Shown here piece by piece: positions 8,402 to 13,776 of a DNA stretch of 13,776 bases (position 1 is the first letter of the stretch; every line of letters begins with the position of its first letter). The stretch is taken from NCBI GenBank assembly GCA_002398875.1, contig DHCC01000025.1, forward strand, positions 1 through 13,776, read 5' to 3'. The DNA is from Bacteroidales bacterium UBA4912 (GTDB taxonomy: Bacteria > Bacteroidota > Bacteroidia > Bacteroidales > Dysgonomonadaceae). The position numbers and the translations under genes were made by a program. The notes under the pieces were generated by a model. It worked only from the letters and a program-made list of their open reading frames with translations, was not told the origin of the DNA and made no database searches.

Positions 8402-9610
8402 ATGAAAAAAAAGTGTTGTGTTCATAGTCATCATACGATGATTAAGATAATCATAAACAATATAGTAATGTCGATTATCCTCATTATTCTTCCTAATACG
8501 CTTACAGCGATGGAGAATTTAAGTGAAAAAGATAAAGAGTGCATTCAGTTGAAATACAGAACAAAATATGAAAAAGTACTGAAAGCATCAGAAGATTTGG
8601 ACCGATGGTCTTATCTTGCTTTCCCATCCGTATTGCAAATCAACCCTTCCACGGTATTGATTTCATATAAGCGCGGTGAGGCACACGGTGGAGACCCAGG
8701 TGCTAAGCTAGAAATTATGAAGTATGATGTAATAAAGGAAAAGGAACTTGAAACAAAAATAATTGGCGATATTGATGGATTAATTTTTCAAATGGGAGAA
8801 TGGGTGAAGTTCCCAAATGGTGATATTGTTAATTACGTTGACATGCAGAAAATAGTACCTACACCTAACTATAGAAACAATCACCGAATAGGGATTTATT
8901 ATTCTCGATCACAGGATAATGGCGAGAGCTTTGAGGTGATGAAAAAGATGGGGCCGGTAAACGGGATTGAATACGGATATGTTTTTGAAGACATAATTGT
9001 TGGATCACAAGTTTATATGTTGGTGATGACTTTTCCTGAACTGCTGGGAAAAATAGGGAAAGAAGGGTGGAAATATGGAGAAGTTCATGTAATCAAGTCA
9101 AATGATAATGGAAAATCCTGGGAGTTCGTTCGCAACTTAAGCTTTGAGTTTGGAGAAATAGATATAAATGAAAGTTCTTTCATTAAATATGGTGATGGTT
9201 TTATTGTAACAACACGAGGATATGATGGCCAACAATGGATATTTCACACGGACAATAATTTTAAACTAGTAAAGCAAGTCAATTTAACTGAAAATTACAA
9301 TTGTGTTCAAAGTATAATTGGTAGACCGAGACTTTTTCTAAAAGATGGGGCAATGTATTTGTTGGGAAGAGATTATACAAATCCATACAGTCTTAATTTA
9401 TATAAGATTGATCCTAAAACCTTGCATCTGGAAACTTATGTCACTTTGGATCAGCGTCCAGGAGATGCATATTATGCTGAAGTTTTTTTTACTAAAAAGA
9501 ACGGTAAAACATTTTTTAACACTATTACTTATGTAAAATCAGTTAGTGATTTGCCTGATATTGTTAGGTTAGAATTTCCATGGGAAGAAATTAACGGAAT
9601 CAAGAAGTGA
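8402..9610 (+). CDS. exported sialidase-like (BNR/Asp-box) beta-propeller protein
   Basis: Probably a periplasmic or secreted glycosidase-type protein of the sialidase superfamily. The ATG at 8402 follows AAGGAA, a good ribosome binding site; a second ATG at codon 13 would give a more compact signal peptide, with cleavage after about LTA (36). Two Asp-box turns are visible: SQDNGESF (170-177) and SNDNGKSW (233-240). NESSFIKYGDGFIVTTR (256-272) matches the sialidase segment carrying the general Glu and second Arg, IGRPRLFLKDGAMYLLGRDY (306-325) is another blade, and GDAYYAEVFF (354-363) resembles the segment holding the nucleophilic Tyr. The expected FRIP arginine motif is replaced by AFPSVL (73-78) without Arg, so activity on ordinary sialosides is uncertain. 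Length (402 aa) fits a single six-bladed propeller. Alternatives are a related lyase or hydrolase, or a binding protein. Confidence 0.78.
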   Translation: MKKKCCVHSHHTMIKIIINNIVMSIILIILPNTLTAMENLSEKDKECIQLKYRTKYEKVLKASEDLDRWSYLAFPSVLQINPSTVLISYKRGEAHGGDPGAKLEIMKYDVIKEKELETKIIGDIDGLIFQMGEWVKFPNGDIVNYVDMQKIVPTPNYRNNHRIGIYYSRSQDNGESFEVMKKMGPVNGIEYGYVFEDIIVGSQVYMLVMTFPELLGKIGKEGWKYGEVHVIKSNDNGKSWEFVRNLSFEFGEIDINESSFIKYGDGFIVTTRGYDGQQWIFHTDNNFKLVKQVNLTENYNCVQSIIGRPRLFLKDGAMYLLGRDYTNPYSLNLYKIDPKTLHLETYVTLDQRPGDAYYAEVFFTKKNGKTFFNTITYVKSVSDLPDIVRLEFPWEEINGIKK

Positions 9611-9831
9611 ATGATAACAATACAGCATTTTTTGTCCTGTTGAAAAATAGAATTGCTGTTCACTTCGTTTTGACGATATAACTTAAGTTTCGAAAAAATA
9701 GTTTTTTTACATCAGCAGCAGAGGATCTTGGTTGATGATGACCAAATGTAGATTATAATTAATAAATAATATGCCAAATGAATCTACAAGATTCCTGTGA
9801 CATGCTATTAATCAGATTTATCAAATAAAAA
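9611..9831. other. intergenic region before the FAD oxidoreductase gene
   Basis: These 221 nt contain no gene. An imperfect stem-loop starts 11 nt after the propeller stop: acagcattttt (9622-9632) can pair with aaaaa (9643-9647) and tgctgt (9654-9659) around a 6-nt bulge, possibly a transcript 3' end. A 10-bp palindrome, AACTTAAGTT (9680-9689), and an A6-TAG-T7 repeat (9693-9708) follow. Near the downstream gene are two copies of CCAAATG (9742-9748, 9774-9780) and the inverted repeat GAATC-N5-GATTC (9780-9794), which could be regulator sites. No strong TAnnTTTG box is seen. Confidence 0.4.
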
Positions 9832-11661
9832 ATGGAGAGTATTTTTATAGAAGCGGAGCATTTTGAGGATATTGGTGGTTGGGTAGTAGATCAACAGAGT
9901 ATTGTGTCTATGGGTTCGTCCTATCTGATGGCTCATGGTTTAGGAATACCTGTAAGAGATGCGAAAACCATTATTACCATCAAATCTTCGGGCATGTATA
10001 AAGTTTGGGTCCGAACCAGAAACTGGGTTGCTAGTTGGAATAATAATTACTTTCCGGGAAAATTTCAGGTGCTTATAAACCAAAAGGCGTTAGCTACAAC
10101 TTTTGGTACTGAGGATGCAGCTTGGCATTGGCAGGATGGAGGTGAGATACAATTGGAGGGCGGCAATATCGAAATCGCCCTTCATGATCTGACAGGGTTT
10201 AATGGTAGATGTGATGCTATTTTTATCACAGATGAACCCGCATTTGTGCCTCCAAACGACTACTCATCTTTGAGATTATTTCGCAAAAAATTCAACTTGT
10301 CTCCAATTAAAGAATATGGCAATTTCGATCTCGTTGTTGTAGGAGGAGGTATCGCAGGAATTTCAACTGCTATTTCAGCTGCAAGAAACGGTTGTAAAGT
10401 TGCGTTGATACATGACAGAGAGATACTGGGTGGCAATAATAGTTCAGAAGTGCGCGTCGGACTGTCGGGACTCATTTACCAAGAGCCCTATTCTGAATTA
10501 GGGAGGTTGGTTGATGAATTTGGACCCATAGGGCATTGGACGTTATGGGAAGCTAAGAAGGATCCGACATCAGAAAGAAGCAAAAGAATCTTTGAAATCA
10601 TAGAAAAGTATCCGGAAAAAAAGATTCACAATGGTGGACCTGCATCAAACTATGAAGATGCTTTAAAGTTGCAGACTCTGAAAGCTGAAAAAAATATTTC
10701 CTTGTTTTTGCAGACTCACGTGGTTGCCGTAACAAAAGATGGTGATCGTATTACCGCTGTCAGAGGAGTAAATTGTCGATACGACGAAGAATATATCTTT
10801 AAAGGCACTTACTTTGCTGATTGTTCCGGTGATGCTAACCTGGGGTTTCTGGCAGGAGCAGATTACAGGGTTGGTAGAGAAAGTAAAGAGATGACAGATG
10901 AGTCGTCTGCTCCTGATGAAGCGGATAATTTGGTTATGGGTACTTCTTGCCAGTGGTATGCTACTGCACAAGAACAAGAGACTTCTTTTCCAGACTGCCC
11001 TTGGGCTGTACAATTTAACGAAAAAACATGTAAACATAAAATCAAAGGGGATTGGAACTGGGAAACTGGCTTCTTTAAAGACCAGGCTCTGGATGTAGAA
11101 AACATCAGGGATTACGCACTGAGGGTAATTTTCGGTAACTGGTCGTTTATTAAAAACAACAGCAAAAGGAGTGAAAGATATAAACATTATTCGTTGAACT
11201 GGATTGCATATATCGCAGGTAAAAGGGAATCGAGAAGGTTATTAGGGGATGTGATCTTAACCGAAACAGATATCATCAACCAAATCTATTATCCTGATGC
11301 TTCGTTTACCACTACCTGGAGTATAGATTTACATTATCCTATCTACTTTGATAATTTTGATGAAGAACCATTTTTGTCAAGAGCTGTGCAACATCAGATA
11401 TCGCCATATGCTGTACCTTATCGCTGCCTTTACTCCCGGAACATTACTAACCTATTTATGGCAGGCCGAAATATCAGTGTCACTCACATAGCGTTGGGAA
11501 CAGTAAGGGTGATGAGAACAATATCTATGATGGGAGAAGTAGTTGGGTTGGCGGCATCTATATGCAAAGAAAGGAATATTCAACCTCGTGAAATCTATCA
11601 CAAGTATTTAAAGCATTTATTAGAAAAATTATCAGAAGGTAACAAATCACATAAAATATAA
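9832..11661 (+). CDS. FAD-dependent oxidoreductase with N-terminal beta-sandwich domain
   Basis: A cytoplasmic flavoenzyme whose substrate is not known. An in-frame TAA at 9826-9828 directly before the ATG excludes a longer N-terminus, so there is no signal peptide. Residues 1 to about 135 form a carbohydrate-binding-module-like beta-sandwich (IEAEHFEDIGGWV, YKVWVRTRNW, WHWQDGG, ALHDLTGFNGRCDAIF). Residues about 164-580 are a FAD_oxidored-type domain: FDLVVVGGGIAGISTAISAA (165-184) with the GxGxxG dinucleotide fold, ILGGNNSSEVRVG (198-210), YFADCSGDANLGFLAGADYR (327-346), RESRRLLGDVILTETD (465-480), and the C-terminal FAD motif NLFMAGRNISVTHIALGTVR (540-559). The domain order is familiar from many bacterial homologues annotated only as FAD-dependent oxidoreductase. 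The lyase gene starts 4 nt later, so the two are cotranslated and likely act on one substrate. Oxidation of a sugar acid is an inference. Confidence 0.88.
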   Translation: MESIFIEAEHFEDIGGWVVDQQSIVSMGSSYLMAHGLGIPVRDAKTIITIKSSGMYKVWVRTRNWVASWNNNYFPGKFQVLINQKALATTFGTEDAAWHWQDGGEIQLEGGNIEIALHDLTGFNGRCDAIFITDEPAFVPPNDYSSLRLFRKKFNLSPIKEYGNFDLVVVGGGIAGISTAISAARNGCKVALIHDREILGGNNSSEVRVGLSGLIYQEPYSELGRLVDEFGPIGHWTLWEAKKDPTSERSKRIFEIIEKYPEKKIHNGGPASNYEDALKLQTLKAEKNISLFLQTHVVAVTKDGDRITAVRGVNCRYDEEYIFKGTYFADCSGDANLGFLAGADYRVGRESKEMTDESSAPDEADNLVMGTSCQWYATAQEQETSFPDCPWAVQFNEKTCKHKIKGDWNWETGFFKDQALDVENIRDYALRVIFGNWSFIKNNSKRSERYKHYSLNWIAYIAGKRESRRLLGDVILTETDIINQIYYPDASFTTTWSIDLHYPIYFDNFDEEPFLSRAVQHQISPYAVPYRCLYSRNITNLFMAGRNISVTHIALGTVRVMRTISMMGEVVGLAASICKERNIQPREIYHKYLKHLLEKLSEGNKSHKI

Positions 11662-11665
11662 TTTC

Positions 11666-12598
11666 ATGATACAATTTACAAAAATAAGAGGTTTAATTGC
11701 ACCTGTTTTTACAGCCTTTAAACAAGATGGAGAAATTAACAAGGATATAATACCAGCTTACGCGGATAAATTAAAGAAAAAGAAGCTAAAGGGAGCTTTT
11801 ATTCTCGGTTCTTCAGGAGAAGGAATGCTGCTAAGTGTGGAGGAAAGAAAATCAATTATGGATATATGGGCAAAAGAACGTTCGGAAACGTTTAAACTTA
11901 TTGTTCATGTCGGTGCAAACTCATACAAGGACTCACAGGTTTTGGCAAAGTATGCTGAAGATATGGGAGTGGATGCATTATCAGTTATGGGACCTACGTT
12001 TCTCCAACCCAAAACGGTCAAAGATCTTGTATCATATATAAAAATAATCGCAGATGTAGTTCCAGGCATTCCATTTTATTATTATCATATTCCAGTACGA
12101 ACAGGCATTAATTTCAATATGATTGATCTACTAAGAGAGGCCAAAAATGAAATACCCAATCTTGTCGGGATTAAATATACCAATAGCAATTTCATGGATA
12201 TGCAGCAATGCATACTCTTCGATAATATGCGATTTGATATTCTACATGGATCTGATGAAACATTACTGTTTGGATTAACTCTCGGTATTGAAGGCGGTAT
12301 TGGAACAACCTACAACTTGATCCCTGAGTTGTATTATGAAATGATAGATGCATTCAATAACAATAATGTAGATTTGGCAAGACAACTTCAGGCAAAGTCT
12401 GTAAGGTTAATGAACATCATAAGCAGACATGGAGGAGGTATTGTTGCTGGAAAATATCTTATGAAGATTGCAAATATGGATTGTGGCCCATGTCGTCTTC
12501 CATTAAGAACGATAAGTAATGACGAGGCAAAGGAAATGATAGAAGAGTTAGAGACAAATGAACTATTTGATCTAATTCAAAACTCTTTTAAAGTTTGA
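11666..12598 (+). CDS. nanA: N-acetylneuraminate lyase-type aldolase (DapA/NanA family)
   Basis: A cytoplasmic class I aldolase that should split N-acetylneuraminate, or a close relative, into a hexosamine such as ManNAc plus pyruvate. It is a (beta/alpha)8 barrel of 310 aa, normal length. By comparison with E. coli NanA: GSSGE (48-52) binds the pyruvate carboxylate, where family members often have GSTGE; Tyr140 in YYYHIP aligns with Tyr137; Lys170 in GIKYT is the Schiff-base lysine; Thr172 matches Thr167; and GSDE (195-198) supplies the Asp and Glu that hold the sialic acid glycerol chain. GGIGTTYN (210-217) has Thr214 in place of the usual Ser208. The YYYHIP and KYTNSNFMDMQQC blocks resemble animal-type NPL more than E. 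coli NanA. These features argue against dihydrodipicolinate synthase. The gene lies 4 nt after the flavoenzyme. The nanA symbol reflects family, not proven substrate. Confidence 0.88.
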   Translation: MIQFTKIRGLIAPVFTAFKQDGEINKDIIPAYADKLKKKKLKGAFILGSSGEGMLLSVEERKSIMDIWAKERSETFKLIVHVGANSYKDSQVLAKYAEDMGVDALSVMGPTFLQPKTVKDLVSYIKIIADVVPGIPFYYYHIPVRTGINFNMIDLLREAKNEIPNLVGIKYTNSNFMDMQQCILFDNMRFDILHGSDETLLFGLTLGIEGGIGTTYNLIPELYYEMIDAFNNNNVDLARQLQAKSVRLMNIISRHGGGIVAGKYLMKIANMDCGPCRLPLRTISNDEAKEMIEELETNELFDLIQNSFKV

Positions 12599-12732
12599 AT
12601 TTTGCCAGATTATCAATACTATAAGAGATACGTATTCTTTCGGTCTTGATTAACTACAAAAGTAAACCAACTTAACTATGCGAAAGGATTCTACTCAGTC
12701 ATGTATGAATAACAAATAAAGATTATTTCTAG

Positions 12733-13590
12733 ATGAGATATAATTTGCTTATTATATTGTTGACATTATTAATTGTGAATTTTAAAACGTATTCTCAGGA
12801 TAACCATCGCTACGTTGATGAGTTGAACGCTTCAATTCACCCGACTAGAAAAATCACTTACAAGAAAGTAGATAATCACGAATTGAAGCTGCATATTCTA
12901 GAACCTGTAGAGAAAAGCAATAAGTTATTAAAACCATGCATTATAGGGATACATGGAGGAGGTTGGGCTGGAGGTAATCCTACGATGGTATATGCAATAC
13001 TGCAGGAGTTCGTTAAAGAGGGATGGATTGGTATTTCCATTGAATACAGGCTTTTAAATCTCTCCAAAAACCACACAGTCTCCGATTGTGTTAAAGATGT
13101 AAAAACTGCCATTCGCTATGTGAAAGAACATGCGAGTGAGATAGGAATCGACTCAGAACAGATTACCCTAAGTGGTTTATCAGCTGGCGGTCATCTTGCT
13201 TTAGGCGCACTGTTATTTGATACTCTCAATGAAAAATCCGACAACCTGGCAATTTCTACACAACCACGGTATGTGATCCTTTATTATCCAGTAGTTGACA
13301 CTTCCATAAAAGGGTACGGAAATAAGAAGATAGGGGATGAGTGGTTAAAATTATCGCCCTTGCATAACATCAAGGGAAATTTACCTCCTATTCTTATTTT
13401 TCATGGTATGAAAGATAATGTGGTGCCAATTGAGGGTGTCATAAATTTTCAAAAAAAGATAGTTTCTTTAGGGAACTCCTGTGATTTGATTATTCATGGA
13501 GAAGGTATTCATGGATATTTTTTATACTCACAATCAAAATTTAATGATGTTATTAATCAGACATTTAGTTTCCTGAATAGATTCGATTAG
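12733..13590 (+). CDS. secreted alpha/beta-hydrolase esterase (BD-FAE / acetyl-esterase type)
   Basis: A serine esterase, probably removing acetyl or other acyl groups from the sugar ligand outside the inner membrane. A signal peptide covers about residues 1-21 (LLIILLTLLIV core, cut near TYS-Q). A TAG directly before the ATG (12730-12732) fixes the start. The oxyanion motif HGGGW is at 74-78. The nucleophile elbow GLSAGG gives Ser150, and the remaining triad members are likely Asp228 (GMKDNVVP) and His260 (GEGIHGYF). At 285 aa it is a single catalytic domain with no binding module. It is not of the SGNH sialate O-acetylesterase type, so a role on O-acetylated sialic acid rests only on the neighbourhood. 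A 134-nt gap without a clear promoter or terminator separates it from the lyase, so it may be transcribed from the same unit. Confidence 0.87.
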   Translation: MRYNLLIILLTLLIVNFKTYSQDNHRYVDELNASIHPTRKITYKKVDNHELKLHILEPVEKSNKLLKPCIIGIHGGGWAGGNPTMVYAILQEFVKEGWIGISIEYRLLNLSKNHTVSDCVKDVKTAIRYVKEHASEIGIDSEQITLSGLSAGGHLALGALLFDTLNEKSDNLAISTQPRYVILYYPVVDTSIKGYGNKKIGDEWLKLSPLHNIKGNLPPILIFHGMKDNVVPIEGVINFQKKIVSLGNSCDLIIHGEGIHGYFLYSQSKFNDVINQTFSFLNRFD

Positions 13591-13597
13591 CAATCCA

Positions 13598-13689
13598 AAA
13601 GAGGCTATCTCATGGTGTAGTGCTCCACGGTAGTTTTTTGTCCAACTTATCGGGGTTCACTTCAAAATAAACCATGGGATAACCTTTTT
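13598..13689. repeat. imperfect inverted repeat, possible MITE or IS remnant
   Basis: A 19-nt arm at 13598-13616 (AAAGAGGCTATCTCATGGT) matches the reverse complement of 13671-13689 at 16 of 19 positions, and two of the three differences become G:U pairs in the plus-strand RNA. The arms enclose 54 nt. The GAGGCTATCTCA arm resembles terminal repeats of IS elements common in Bacteroidota, judged by eye only. A 28-codon minus-strand reading (13696 to 13610) lies inside and stops in the left arm, as transposase genes near IS ends may do, but I do not call it a gene. Alternatively the structure is a large transcript 3'-end hairpin after the esterase gene. Confidence 0.4.
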
Positions 13690-13776
13690 GATACATTAAT
13701 TATTTTTGTCCTATAAACCCTGTAACGCGTATTTAGAACGAGTCATTTTTAGCATTCTCTATCAATAATCCGCACT

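Noticed and set aside
10663..11187. Minus-strand ORF of 174 codons opposite the flavoenzyme gene
   Set aside because: It lies wholly within the conserved FAD oxidoreductase coding sequence, has no recognisable domain and is best explained as a shadow frame.
11666..12598. Dihydrodipicolinate synthase (DapA) as the function of the aldolase
   Set aside because: The YHIP block, the GSDE glycerol-binding pair and the catabolic neighbourhood fit N-acetylneuraminate lyase better.
12615..12640. ATACGTAT palindrome in the lyase-esterase gap as a terminator or operator
   Set aside because: Only 8 bp with no flanking T-run; expected by chance in AT-rich DNA.
13610..13696. 28-codon minus-strand ORF with ATG inside the terminal inverted repeat
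   Set aside because: Too short and unrecognised. Its composition looks protein-like, but it overlaps the repeat, so I only mention it in that entry.
13733..13776. Minus-strand reading open from the window edge, possibly the C-terminus of a convergent gene
   Set aside because: Only 14 residues are visible before the TAA and none are diagnostic.
1..13776. CRISPR arrays, tRNA or rRNA genes
   Set aside because: No regularly spaced repeats, cloverleaf-like stretches or rRNA-like conserved segments were seen on either strand.

Overview
The window comes from an AT-rich member of the Bacteroidota, most likely Bacteroidia. The evidence is an adjacent SusC/SusD-type outer-membrane pair, weak Shine-Dalgarno sequences, and candidate promoters of the Bacteroidota TAnnTTTG type. 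All nine convincing genes lie on the + strand and together form one compact glycan or sugar-acid utilisation locus. The species cannot be named from the sequence.

Layout: 1-318 is non-coding, with a 14-bp perfect palindrome just ahead of the first gene. A FadR-type (FCD) GntR regulator (319-1053), an exported helical-repeat protein of unknown function (1095-2048) and an SSS-family sodium:solute symporter (2054-3553) are closely spaced and probably form one operon. After a 174-nt gap come the SusC-like TonB-dependent transporter (3728-6754) and the SusD-like lipoprotein (6767-8239). A sialidase-like beta-propeller protein (8402-9610) stands alone between gaps of 162 and 221 nt. Next are a two-domain FAD-dependent oxidoreductase (9832-11661) and, 4 nt later, an N-acetylneuraminate-lyase-type aldolase (11666-12598). 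A secreted alpha/beta-hydrolase esterase (12733-13590) follows. The last 186 nt hold an imperfect inverted repeat that may be an insertion-sequence or MITE remnant.

Inferred working model: the esterase and propeller protein trim an acylated acidic sugar, probably a sialic acid or related nonulosonic acid, outside the inner membrane. SusC/SusD import the ligand across the outer membrane and the SSS symporter carries the monosaccharide into the cytoplasm. There the flavoenzyme and the lyase, both without signal peptides, modify and split it. The GntR-FCD protein probably senses the sugar acid or a product. The lyase carries the residues expected of a true sialic acid lyase (Schiff-base Lys170, Tyr140, GxDE at 195-198), which is the strongest evidence for the substrate class.

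The most unusual parts are the pairing of an uncharacterised flavoenzyme (N-terminal beta-sandwich plus FAD domain) with a sialic acid lyase, a sialidase-like propeller that appears to lack the usual first arginine, and an exported cysteine-rich helical-repeat protein placed directly before the symporter. No ManNAc epimerase or kinase gene is present, so either those steps are encoded elsewhere or the route is not the standard Nan pathway.
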